From a virus: 45,769 bases of DNA. This document shows positions 20,656-27,487 of this stretch, piece after piece. Made by a program: the position numbers and the translations under genes. Where the stretch lies: the IMG/VR virus record IMGVR_UViG_3300008108_000246, positions 1-45,769 of that record. One strand, written 5' to 3'. The notes beneath the pieces are model-generated. The model was given only the letters and a program-made list of their open reading frames with translations. It made no database searches and was not told the origin of the DNA. How positions within the stretch are numbered: the first letter of the stretch is position 1; the number at the start of each line of letters is the position of its first letter.

Positions 20656-20727
20656 ATGTGGACTAAACCAGAAGCAACTGAAATGCGCTACGGTTTCGAG
20701 ATTACAATGTACATTGCAACTCGTTAA
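20656..20727 (+). CDS. pqqA: PqqA, precursor peptide of pyrroloquinoline quinone, 23 aa
   Basis: PqqA supplies the Glu and Tyr that PqqE and partners fuse into the redox cofactor PQQ. The peptide starts MWTKP and ends GFEITMYIATR. It has the diagnostic E-x-x-x-Y pair (Glu15, Tyr19) and closely parallels the Klebsiella peptide (MWKKP...LEVTLYISNR). AAAAGGAG lies seven bases before the ATG. The gene stands alone between pstS and a terminator. No pqqB, C, D or E is in the window. Confidence 0.9.
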   Translation: MWTKPEATEMRYGFEITMYIATR

Positions 20728-20749
20728 ACTGTTAGATAATGATCGTTTT

Positions 20750-20775
20750 AAAAGGGCCTTCGGGCCCTTTTATTC
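20750..20775 (+). terminator. Rho-independent terminator after pqqA
   Basis: AAAGGGCC, TTCG loop, GGCCCTTT, followed by TATTC. A strong stem with a UUCG tetraloop. Confidence 0.9.
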
Positions 20776-20776
20776 T

Positions 20777-20784
20777 AATAAATA
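20777..20784 (+). promoter_or_regulatory. Late-type -10 box four bases before ATG
   Basis: AATAAATA, then ATCA, then the start codon of 20789. The start site would fall on or next to the ATG, implying a leaderless message. Confidence 0.5.
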
Positions 20785-20788
20785 ATCA

Positions 20789-21769
20789 ATGCGAGCACAA
20801 GAAGTTACCAACGAACAACGAAAACGTAAAAAGCCTAGATCTGCGGCATATGGCCCCGGAGCATTTGGCATGTATGGAACCGATGCAGGTTACAGCGGAG
20901 ATGGGGGTGTAGCAGAAGATGCTGAACCTATAGATCGTGAATTTGCATTAGTTAAAAAATTAGGTAGACTTGGTCAGCGTATTGTAGAAAATCCAAAACT
21001 TTGGGAAAAGTATTCTGACGCCATTGACAACGACGATATTGATTGGATTATTAGTTTAATACAAGAAGGCACTGGTGCCGATAAAGATGAAATAATGAAT
21101 CTCAGCGACTTGTTCGGTGAAATCGGTGGCGGCCTGGGACGAATTATAGATTTTGCCTGGGCTGTGAAAGAAGGTACCTGGGAAGAAGATTTTATGAATC
21201 CATATAGACAACATAGAAGTCAAGATGTGTCGGAAGGCAAGTTTAGAGCTAACGACATAGAAGAATACAAACCCGGCAAAGAAGCATTAAATGATCTTAA
21301 GAGTAGATTCTTACCAGACTGGGAAATGCTAGATCATAAGACACTACAGGCCAAATATGTAGCTAAAGATCATAGACATGCAGAACAGTTTACAAAGTTT
21401 ATTAATAAATTATCTGAACGCATGGATCACTTTGCTGAAGTAACACAAGACGTTGCAGAAATCACAGTAAAGACCACTACATTTGATGTTAAGGGTCTTA
21501 CTCTATTAGACTTTCAATTGGCAATGATTGTAGATAACTTTGCCGAGAAAGCTGATATTGAACAGGTAAGAATGAGCGGAAACTTTGGCATGTATGAAAA
21601 CTTTGCCGACGGCAAGAACCCGCAGGACAAAGGCGACAGTAAGCGACACGGTATCAATACCAAAGCCAGTGTAAGTTCATTACGTAAGACTGCTAAACAA
21701 GGCGGACGTAAAGGACAACTAGCACATTGGTTAGCTAATATGAAAGCAGGCAAGGCAAAGAAAAAATGA
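20789..21769 (+). CDS. Protein with degenerate pterin-4a-carbinolamine dehydratase domain, 326 aa
   Basis: Residues about 175-252 match the pterin carbinolamine dehydratase (PCD/DCoH) fold: W178, FTKFINKLSERMDH, then EITVKTTTFDVKGLTLLDFQLA. The family's active-site His-His pair and Thr-Thr-His are HF (His214, Phe215) and TTF (Phe232) here, so catalysis is probably lost or altered. The N-terminus MRAQEV resembles the capsid-targeting-like tag in this window. Residues 1-170 are otherwise unrecognised. Confidence 0.7.
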   Translation: MRAQEVTNEQRKRKKPRSAAYGPGAFGMYGTDAGYSGDGGVAEDAEPIDREFALVKKLGRLGQRIVENPKLWEKYSDAIDNDDIDWIISLIQEGTGADKDEIMNLSDLFGEIGGGLGRIIDFAWAVKEGTWEEDFMNPYRQHRSQDVSEGKFRANDIEEYKPGKEALNDLKSRFLPDWEMLDHKTLQAKYVAKDHRHAEQFTKFINKLSERMDHFAEVTQDVAEITVKTTTFDVKGLTLLDFQLAMIVDNFAEKADIEQVRMSGNFGMYENFADGKNPQDKGDSKRHGINTKASVSSLRKTAKQGGRKGQLAHWLANMKAGKAKKK

Positions 21770-22170
21770 GAGCATACGAGTTCATCCGCAACAGTAGATC
21801 AAATCCTGCCAAAGAAGATTACCATCCAAACGATCCTCCACCGGGCCCAGAGTTTAAACCCAAGATGCCTGCAGGTACTGTAAGAGTAGATGTCAGTGAT
21901 GTCTATGATTGGTACAAGTTAGGACAACATATTAGCAATCTTGATAGAGTAGATCCTAAAATATTTGGCAAAGGCCCACCTAGTACAATTATATCGTTTG
22001 GCGACGAAGAAACAGAGCACAAGTATATCAATGCTTTAAAGAAGCTAGGTCTTACCACTACTGATATTGATCCAGTAGATCCTAATCAACCTAAAGGTAT
22101 GCCACGTCAAAAAGTTGATCCTACATTTGATGTTGAAGATTCCAATAAGCCAGAAAAGAAAAACTTTTAA
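21766..22170 (+). CDS. Unknown protein with capsid-targeting-like N-terminus, 134 aa
   Basis: Starts MRAYEFIRNS, fitting the M-R-x-x-E-F-I tag. The body is Pro- and Asp-rich with one compact segment (VRVDVSDVYDWYKLGQHISN and KYINALKKLGL). No family is recognised. It overlaps the preceding gene by ATGA, so the two are one operon. Confidence 0.7.
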   Translation: MRAYEFIRNSRSNPAKEDYHPNDPPPGPEFKPKMPAGTVRVDVSDVYDWYKLGQHISNLDRVDPKIFGKGPPSTIISFGDEETEHKYINALKKLGLTTTDIDPVDPNQPKGMPRQKVDPTFDVEDSNKPEKKNF

Positions 22171-22257
22171 CTATATCTGTCAACGCAGACTGTAGGTAAG
22201 GCGTTATATATGTATACAGATAAATTTCTGTATATTAACCAAAAAAGGAAACTTTAT

Positions 22258-22476
22258 ATGAAATTAGTTGCAACTTTAATCGCTTCGTTATTTGCCGTAT
22301 CTGCCTTTGCCGCTGAGCCAGCAAAGAAAGCAGAAGCCAAACCTGCTGCCGCAGCCCCTGCTCCAGCCGCTAGTGCTCCAGCCGCACCCAAAGCTGATGC
22401 CACTAAAAGTGAAGCCAAACCTGCCGCTAAAAAGGACGACAAAAAGGCTGCTGAGCCAGCTCCAGCAAAGAAGTGA
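22258..22476 (+). CDS. Exported Ala-Lys-Pro low-complexity protein, 72 aa
   Basis: MKLVATLIASLFAVSAFA is a Sec signal peptide (AFA before the cut). The mature 54 residues are almost only Ala, Lys, Pro, Glu and Asp, so it is an unstructured, basic periplasmic peptide. AAAAAAGGAAAC precedes this ATG, so the upstream extension is rejected. Host porin- or histone-like repeats look similar. Its function is unknown. Confidence 0.75.
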   Translation: MKLVATLIASLFAVSAFAAEPAKKAEAKPAAAAPAPAASAPAAPKADATKSEAKPAAKKDDKKAAEPAPAKK

Positions 22477-22477
22477 T

Positions 22478-22663
22478 ATAGAAGACAGTGATACCTGCAA
22501 TGGATCTGAAGATATTGAACTACATGTTGGATATCGAAGACCAGAACTAATTCGAGTAGATGTTATCGACGATGATAATGATTTGAGTGAGTATGTAAGG
22601 TTAAGACTGTTTATTGCTAGGATCAAAGCTTTAGAAGCTTACAATAGAAAATGGGCTGCTTGA
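22478..22663 (+). CDS. Reading frame without clear start, about 60 aa
   Basis: In the +1 frame after the exported peptide, the translated sequence DLSEYVRLRLFIARIKALEA with an acidic lead and an RKWAA end looks like a genuine phage protein (conserved-looking helix). There is no ATG or GTG in frame; only rare starts (ATA 22478, ATT 22514, TTG 22583) exist. It may be made by frameshift from the upstream gene, from a rare start, or be a remnant. Confidence 0.4.
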   Translation: MEDSDTCNGSEDIELHVGYRRPELIRVDVIDDDNDLSEYVRLRLFIARIKALEAYNRKWAA

Positions 22664-22676
22664 CAGCCCATTTTTC
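22647..22676 (+). terminator. Rho-independent terminator
   Basis: ATGGGCTG (22651-22658) and CAGCCCAT (22664-22671) with a 5-base loop, then TTTTTC. It ends the upstream transcript just before the 22677 promoter. Confidence 0.85.
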
Positions 22677-22705
22677 TTGACTGTTATATCTATATCAAGT
22701 ATAAT
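22677..22705 (+). promoter_or_regulatory. Sigma70-type promoter
   Basis: TTGACT, 17 bases, TATAAT, right after a terminator. It drives the small-gene operon from 22737 onward. Confidence 0.85.
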
Positions 22706-22736
22706 ATGTTTACTTTATCCATTCTCTGGAGCATAT

Positions 22737-23300
22737 ATGATTACCCTAAAAGAGTTTCTCGAAACAATTGACTACAAAATTACCGAAGGCAGCGAGTACT
22801 ACTGGAATTGCTTTGGCCCAGATGCATACAGTTTAGATCATTGGGACGGTGATCACGAAGGCTGTGCCCTGCATGTGGTCTTTGACAAGACTAGTCAAAC
22901 TGTCTATACAGTAGAAGCACACGATTATACTAACCGCCGCAGTTATCGATTAATTAACAGTGAGTTCAAAGAAGCACATGACAACGAAGTTACTGCCAGA
23001 GGCATTGACGATGTGGCCTATGACGATGTTAACTATATTGATTTAGAAAGTGCAGAAGATTGGTTAGAAAAAGCCCGTGCTATCTTTCTTGGAGAAGACT
23101 ACGATACTCGTGTGAGTATCCCGCTAGACATTCCCAAAGACGATCTCTACACTTATATGTTGGCTGCACATGAACGCGACATGTCACTTAATGAGTTCGT
23201 TGAAGAAGCAATTCGTAATGCTGTAAAAGAACTTGAGCAGGATCCAGAAGGTTTTAAACAACGAGCAGAGCGGTGGAAGCATGAAAAAAATATTCTATGA
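22737..23300 (+). CDS. Protein with C-terminal ribbon-helix-helix-like segment, 187 aa
   Basis: Residues about 123-162 (VSIPLDIPKDDLYTYMLAAH and DMSLNEFVEEAIRNAV) match the beta-helix-helix pattern of Arc/MetJ-type DNA-binding domains. The N-terminal 120 residues are acidic and unrecognised. The start at 22737 has GGAG upstream and follows promoter 22677-22705, so an early regulatory role is likely. The opening MITLKEFLE loosely resembles the late tag but the promoter is early. Confidence 0.7.
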   Translation: MITLKEFLETIDYKITEGSEYYWNCFGPDAYSLDHWDGDHEGCALHVVFDKTSQTVYTVEAHDYTNRRSYRLINSEFKEAHDNEVTARGIDDVAYDDVNYIDLESAEDWLEKARAIFLGEDYDTRVSIPLDIPKDDLYTYMLAAHERDMSLNEFVEEAIRNAVKELEQDPEGFKQRAERWKHEKNIL

Positions 23301-23745
23301 GAAACAGGGACGACGATACATTCCTGTGGCGGAGTATGATAACGAGCTTTTGGACTCACTGCCCAAAGGTGCTCATTTGGTTATGGTTTACCCTGGAGGT
23401 AGCTCTCGCCGTTTTAACATTGATCCTAACTATGCGGGAATGATTGCCGCAGGTCGTGTTGCTGAAGATGCTATTTGTAAAGCCATTAACAAAGCCAGTG
23501 AACTACGCCCTAAACAGACTCCTCTCACAGAAGGACAACGTCGAGCATGGCGCAAGTTAGCCAAAGAGTTTGGCGATGAACTGTGTACCCTGCACGGTGC
23601 TAGCACTCACGACATTGCCGAAGCAGGAGTTAAAGCTATGATGACCGAAGCAGATAAGCTCATGGCCAATCCTACTGTGCGTAAGTCTTTTGAAAAGTTT
23701 ATCATGCTCTGCGAATTGACAAAACAGAATGAACCTCACAATTAA
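23281..23745 (+). CDS. Unknown protein, 154 aa
   Basis: Begins MKKIFYEKQGRRYIPVAEYD, which reads like a conserved phage start, then a helical middle and C-terminal helix. GGTGGAAGC precedes the ATG at 23281. It overlaps the RHH gene by 20 bases. No family is recognised. Confidence 0.7.
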   Translation: MKKIFYEKQGRRYIPVAEYDNELLDSLPKGAHLVMVYPGGSSRRFNIDPNYAGMIAAGRVAEDAICKAINKASELRPKQTPLTEGQRRAWRKLAKEFGDELCTLHGASTHDIAEAGVKAMMTEADKLMANPTVRKSFEKFIMLCELTKQNEPHN

Positions 23746-24046
23746 AAAGACTGATAAACGGCATACCGGAGGAGGGCAATGGAAGTGGCTGGTCATTGTA
23801 GAACGTAGACCTGCTGTGCCCTATGGTAGTCCTGCAATGATTCAAAAGACTCAGGATCTTAATGAGATTAGAGATTGGTGCTGGCAAACCTACGGTGCTA
23901 GCTGTGAGTTAGAATTTTGGCTGCGTGTACCTGAAGACGGACAAAAAAGAAATGAAAAGTGGTGTTGGCACACTAACTATGACAACTTTAAAATTTATCT
24001 ACGCACAGATAAAGAAGTAAACTGGTTTAAGTTGAAATGGCTATAA
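23729..24046 (+). CDS. Member 1 of the L-[KR]-W-tail family, 105 aa
   Basis: Ends KEVNWFKLKWL. The C-terminal aromatic-x-L-[KR]-W signature is shared with five other small proteins (24053, 24268, 24558, 25098 and 26632). The body has W-rich strands (QWKWLVIVERR) and a helix (LNEIRDWCWQTYG). Function unknown. It is adjacent to the second and third members, so duplication is likely. Confidence 0.75.
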   Translation: MNLTIKKTDKRHTGGGQWKWLVIVERRPAVPYGSPAMIQKTQDLNEIRDWCWQTYGASCELEFWLRVPEDGQKRNEKWCWHTNYDNFKIYLRTDKEVNWFKLKWL

Positions 24047-24052
24047 CTCAGT

Positions 24053-24271
24053 ATGCGTGAAGTTATTATACCAGATAAGAATGCTAATGAAATTATGGAA
24101 CTCGTAAAGGAGTTACGCCAGCACGGACTAATACAGGGACAGGACTTCGATTTTAAGTATCAACCCCCTGTCTGGGATGACTTCAGTGGACATGCCGTAC
24201 ATGAAAAACATACTGTGTTTTATTTTCATACAGAAAAGTATGCAACCTTTTTTCAATTAAAATGGTCATGA
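24053..24271 (+). CDS. Member 2 of the L-[KR]-W-tail family, 72 aa
   Basis: Ends EKYATFFQLKWS. The core is a helix (IMELVKELRQHGL) followed by two strands (TVFYFHTEKYA). It shares the tail signature and overall strand-helix-strand layout. Coupled to member 3 by ATGA. Confidence 0.75.
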   Translation: MREVIIPDKNANEIMELVKELRQHGLIQGQDFDFKYQPPVWDDFSGHAVHEKHTVFYFHTEKYATFFQLKWS

Positions 24272-24561
24272 GAAAGAAGCGCCTGCTCACTGATCGTTCT
24301 GGTGATCTACAAGAACAAATAATAGCAAAACAATCAAAACGAATAGCAGACGAGGTAGATGCTGAAGTCTTACGAAACATGCTCTGTGAAATAGGGTGGC
24401 ATCAAGTTATTGTTCCTCGACCTATGACCTACGAACAAAGCAATGAACTTGATCAATGGCTTCGTGATAGTATTAAAGGCCGCCATTGGGATCGAGGATT
24501 AGTATTCTTATTTGAAGAAGAACGTGATGCTATGTGGTTTAAGTTGAGGTGGCTATCATGA
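24268..24561 (+). CDS. Member 3 of the L-[KR]-W-tail family, 97 aa
   Basis: Ends EERDAMWFKLRWLS. I chose the ATG at 24268, which shares ATGA with the stop of member 2; the one at 24262 is possible. A basic helical N-terminus (about 1-40) precedes the family core. Coupled to member 4 by ATGA. Confidence 0.75.
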   Translation: MRKKRLLTDRSGDLQEQIIAKQSKRIADEVDAEVLRNMLCEIGWHQVIVPRPMTYEQSNELDQWLRDSIKGRHWDRGLVFLFEEERDAMWFKLRWLS

Positions 24562-24743
24562 TTAGCTTCGATGTTAAACCAAATGTTACCTATGATGTAA
24601 TCTATGTTGAAGGCAATATTGCCCCTGCCCTAGAATGGTGTAATAAAACTTTTGGTCCGCCGGGTGACCGCTGGTTTATATCTAACCATAGGTTCTATTT
24701 CTTGCAGGAAAAAGATGCTATGCTATTTGAATTAAGGTGGTAA
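24558..24743 (+). CDS. Member 4 of the L-[KR]-W-tail family, 61 aa
   Basis: Ends EKDAMLFELRW and is the shortest member: strands, a helix (APALEWCNKTFG) and the tail, with little else. It may define the minimal fold. The ATG at 24558 overlaps the previous stop. Confidence 0.75.
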   Translation: MISFDVKPNVTYDVIYVEGNIAPALEWCNKTFGPPGDRWFISNHRFYFLQEKDAMLFELRW

Positions 24744-24744
24744 T

Positions 24745-25101
24745 ATGAAGTTCTATCAAAAGTATGACATGCAGGTATATCCAAGCCAACGCAAGATGCG
24801 TAGGATTCCTCATATGCGTAACTATACTAATCTATGGAACATAGATGTATCCGATTCGGCTGTTTATCAACATACTTTTGATGTTGAAGAAGTAGAATGT
24901 GTTGATGTAGTCATGCCTAAAGATAGACTAGAAGAATTAGAACGTATGATAGAATGGTATGAAAACAGAGAACACAAGATAAAACAACAAGCAGAAATAG
25001 TTGAGATGCTACGCAGAGATGAACGTGTACGCATAGAGTATCCTGCTGTACAAAAAGCCTATATGAAGTATCTAACCTTGTTGGAGTTATGTAGAAAATG
25101 A
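24745..25101 (+). CDS. Unknown coiled-coil protein, 118 aa
   Basis: Lies inside the L-[KR]-W gene run but lacks the tail. Residues about 56-95 form a charged coiled-coil (DRLEELERMIEWYENREHK). The C-terminus is LTLLELCRK. It is coupled to the next gene by ATGA. No family is recognised. Confidence 0.7.
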   Translation: MKFYQKYDMQVYPSQRKMRRIPHMRNYTNLWNIDVSDSAVYQHTFDVEEVECVDVVMPKDRLEELERMIEWYENREHKIKQQAEIVEMLRRDERVRIEYPAVQKAYMKYLTLLELCRK

Positions 25102-25316
25102 TTTTTAAAACCTGTGAAGTAGGTATATTTAGACTGCCTGGCATAGTTATAGAGTCTGAAGAAGATGAAACTATTTCTGAAGAAGCACTTAAAGAAATGG
25201 AAGACTGGTGTAACAGCGAGTTTGGTAAAGGAATACGTATGACTGAAAGACTGTTTAGTTTTCGTAAAGAAAGTCAACGTGACTGGTTTATATTAAGATG
25301 GAGTGGAAAAGAATGA
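25098..25316 (+). CDS. Member 5 of the L-[KR]-W-tail family, 72 aa
   Basis: Ends SQRDWFILRWSGKE. The core again has strand, helix (EEALKEMEDWCNSEFG) and strand before the tail. The helix contains the WCN element also seen in member 4 (EWCNKTFG). Confidence 0.75.
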   Translation: MIFKTCEVGIFRLPGIVIESEEDETISEEALKEMEDWCNSEFGKGIRMTERLFSFRKESQRDWFILRWSGKE

Positions 25317-25432
25317 CTGAAGGCGAACGAGCAGGCCGCTGGGCTATGGTATATCTCTATACGGCGTTGTTTGCTTTATGGTTTAATATTATCTGCATTG
25401 TTGGTTGGCATATCAAGGAGTGGTTTTTATGA
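25313..25432 (+). CDS. 39-aa single-pass membrane peptide
   Basis: MTEGERAGRWAM is followed by a hydrophobic helix (VYLYTALFALWFNIICIV) and a short end. Its start and stop share ATGA with both neighbours, which strongly supports it. Function unknown. Confidence 0.65.
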   Translation: MTEGERAGRWAMVYLYTALFALWFNIICIVGWHIKEWFL

Positions 25433-25815
25433 TTAAAGGAATAAATTCGAGCGGCCGTTATCTAACTGTGTCTGGCGGCACAGCATCTAACCCATACATT
25501 AGTCCGGGTAGTGTGGGTGCAGGCATGATGAGATACAATCCTAATATGAATTGTATCGAAGTTAACGACGGTAACAGTTGGCAACAGTTGGGTGTGAGTT
25601 ATGCCACTGTTGAACTCAATCCAGATACTGAGGCACTATTAGAGTGGGCAAGACTAGAACGTACTAAACAACGAATCCTTGCAGAGCGCATTGAACAAAA
25701 CCCTGCACTGAAGAAGGCGTATGCAGCCGTAGTTCGAGCACAGGAAAACTTTGATATCCTAGATAGGATTGTCGGAGATGATTTAGATAGAGAACTCCGC
25801 GAGATTGCGCCATAA
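25429..25815 (+). CDS. Unknown phage protein, possibly virion-related, 128 aa
   Basis: The segment MMRYNPNMNCIEVNDGNSW (residues 33-51) resembles the receptor- or fibre-type repeats seen in marine T4-like phage proteins, followed by a long helical tail (residues about 66-115). The start at 25429 overlaps the membrane peptide stop. Assignment to the virion is inference. Confidence 0.6.
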   Translation: MIKGINSSGRYLTVSGGTASNPYISPGSVGAGMMRYNPNMNCIEVNDGNSWQQLGVSYATVELNPDTEALLEWARLERTKQRILAERIEQNPALKKAYAAVVRAQENFDILDRIVGDDLDRELREIAP

Positions 25816-25818
25816 ATA
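25811..25818 (+). promoter_or_regulatory. Late-type -10 box four bases before ATG
   Basis: CATAAATA, then GTTA, then ATG of the carboxypeptidase-like gene. Confidence 0.5.
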
Positions 25819-25822
25819 GTTA

Positions 25823-26632
25823 ATGAAGAAATTTTTACTTACATTAGTATTGTCTGCGTCTACACTATATGCAGGGGCAGCACAGAGCTCCTGGGGTCTC
25901 TATGACTATCAGCTAGGCAAGTATCAGCAGGCTGCAAACACTGATGATGTCCGCAGTATTGCCAGCATTACTAAACTGTTTACTGCTACTACTATTCTAC
26001 GATCTGGGTTAGATCTCAACGAACGAGTAAAAGTCACAGGGCGCAGTGGTGGAAGATTCCCCAAAGGTACTATGGTACGCAGGATTGATCTTATGAAAGC
26101 CATGTTGATCAGTTCGGATAACCTAGCTGCCGAAACACTGGCTAACACCTACCCAGGTGGCTTTAGTGTTTTTATAACAGAAACAAATCAGTGGGTTAGA
26201 GGTTGGGGATTGATAGATACCACTATTGTCGATGCCAGCGGGCTATCCCCAGGCAATCAAAGTTCAGTTAATAATCTTGTAACTCTTATCTATAAGATTA
26301 GACAGTACCCTGAAATATTAAACATCAGTGCAGAATCTAATACAATCTTAAAAGTTAACAAAGGCAAGAAAGAAATAAAGATTCATTTAAAGAATACTAA
26401 TCCAGAAGTATTTGTCTTTGATAACATTGTATTAAGTAAGACTGGCACAACCAATGCCGCAGGTAGATGTGTAGTCATGCTAGTTGAAAAAGCCAACGGC
26501 CTACACGGCATTGTTGTACTAGGCAAGCATAACTCTAAAGAAAGAAGTACATTGGCACAGGCATTGTTAAAAATAGTACCTGTATCAAATGCCAATGCCA
26601 GCCAAGATGAATACGAAATAACATTCCCTTAA
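25823..26632 (+). CDS. D-alanyl-D-alanine carboxypeptidase-like protein (PBP5/6, S11), 269 aa
   Basis: The penicillin-binding-protein motifs are intact: SITK (Ser48, Lys51), SDN (98-100) and KTG (206-208). A signal peptide (MKKFLLTLVLSASTLYAGAA) sends it to the periplasm. Host enzymes of this family trim the last D-Ala from peptidoglycan side chains. It lacks the C-terminal membrane-anchoring domain of DacA. A phage copy might change the wall during infection or lysis. The preceding late -10 box sits four bases before the ATG. Confidence 0.9.
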   Translation: MKKFLLTLVLSASTLYAGAAQSSWGLYDYQLGKYQQAANTDDVRSIASITKLFTATTILRSGLDLNERVKVTGRSGGRFPKGTMVRRIDLMKAMLISSDNLAAETLANTYPGGFSVFITETNQWVRGWGLIDTTIVDASGLSPGNQSSVNNLVTLIYKIRQYPEILNISAESNTILKVNKGKKEIKIHLKNTNPEVFVFDNIVLSKTGTTNAAGRCVVMLVEKANGLHGIVVLGKHNSKERSTLAQALLKIVPVSNANASQDEYEITFP

Positions 26633-26979
26633 TGTCAGTAACTTCAATTAAATCAGATACAGGGCATCTAGGACCTACTCCTAGACAGCAGACTTATGAG
26701 AATATGGTCATTGATGGATACGCTCATAGGATCTATAATATTACTGTGCATCAGTTCACAATGGGAGATGTAGATGATTTTGAAATCTACGTAGCACAAC
26801 CATTGTGGGAGTGGCAGGAAACCGAAATGGGCTCCTGGATTATGAAACACGCTGTTGAATCGCCTACATGGCATAGAATGACAGACTACACTTCTTTTGG
26901 ACATCGTGTTGCAATCACAGCCAAACTCAAAGGCAAGGATCATACCTATTGGCAACTCAAATGGGGAACTGCCGCTTGA
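26632..26979 (+). CDS. Member 6 of the L-[KR]-W-tail family, 115 aa
   Basis: Ends DHTYWQLKWGTAA. It is separated from the other members by the carboxypeptidase gene. The core has NITVHQFTMGDVDDFEIYV, VAITAKLKGKD and the tail. The first ATG overlaps the previous stop (TAATG). The TGA stop is part of a downstream -35 box. Confidence 0.65.
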   Translation: MSVTSIKSDTGHLGPTPRQQTYENMVIDGYAHRIYNITVHQFTMGDVDDFEIYVAQPLWEWQETEMGSWIMKHAVESPTWHRMTDYTSFGHRVAITAKLKGKDHTYWQLKWGTAA

Positions 26980-27004
26980 CCGTTGGCTTAAAATCAGCTA
27001 TAAT
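26976..27004 (+). promoter_or_regulatory. Sigma70-type promoter overlapping a stop codon
   Basis: TTGACC, 17 bases, TATAAT. The TGA in the -35 ends the preceding gene. Confidence 0.8.
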
Positions 27005-27035
27005 AAAGCTATTGTAAACTTCACTACTTAAACAC

Positions 27036-27392
27036 ATGGACGCAATCATTTTTTTCTTCGTTGGGTTTCTTTGTGGTTGGTTCTGGCATGCTAGAACTAT
27101 GCTTAAAAGGATCTTACAAAACCCTCAAGAGATGATTACTCTTTTGGAAAAGTACAAAGTTGAAAACGACAAAGTACAGACAACAGTCGGCGACAGCATC
27201 CGCCCTGTTAAAGTAGAGAAACATGGTGAACAGTTTTATCTCTATGCTGACGACAATGGCGAGTTTCTAGCACAGGGCAGTTCTATGGAAGAAGCCCTAG
27301 ACATCATTGCCAAACGATTCCCAGATCAAAACTTCCGTGGCCTGATTCCAAAAGACCAAGCTGAGAAGATGGGTTTGAGCAAACAAAGTTAA
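27036..27392 (+). CDS. Membrane-anchored unknown protein, 118 aa
   Basis: Residues 3-18 are one membrane helix (AIIFFFVGFLCGWFWH), the rest is cytoplasmic or periplasmic. A C-terminal domain (residues about 58-115) has strands (KVEKHGEQFYLYADDNGEFL) then a helix, resembling a small alpha-beta domain. No family is recognised. Confidence 0.7.
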   Translation: MDAIIFFFVGFLCGWFWHARTMLKRILQNPQEMITLLEKYKVENDKVQTTVGDSIRPVKVEKHGEQFYLYADDNGEFLAQGSSMEEALDIIAKRFPDQNFRGLIPKDQAEKMGLSKQS

Positions 27393-27410
27393 ATTAGTCA
27401 ACCGTTTTGC

Positions 27411-27439
27411 TTGACCTAGTTCTTGTATTGTTTTATAAT
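27411..27439 (+). promoter_or_regulatory. Sigma70-type promoter
   Basis: TTGACC, 17 bases, TATAAT, driving 27488-27763, which ends in its own terminator. Confidence 0.8.
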
Positions 27440-27487
27440 AATAGAACGTTAGCAATTAAAGCTAACACTAACAAGGAAACTAAAATT

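Noticed and set aside
22292-22477. Extension of the frame upstream into the exported peptide gene
   Set aside because: This part is the +1 shadow of the Ala-Lys-Pro codons and is rich in Pro, Leu and Gln without structure. Only the section after 22477 looks natural.
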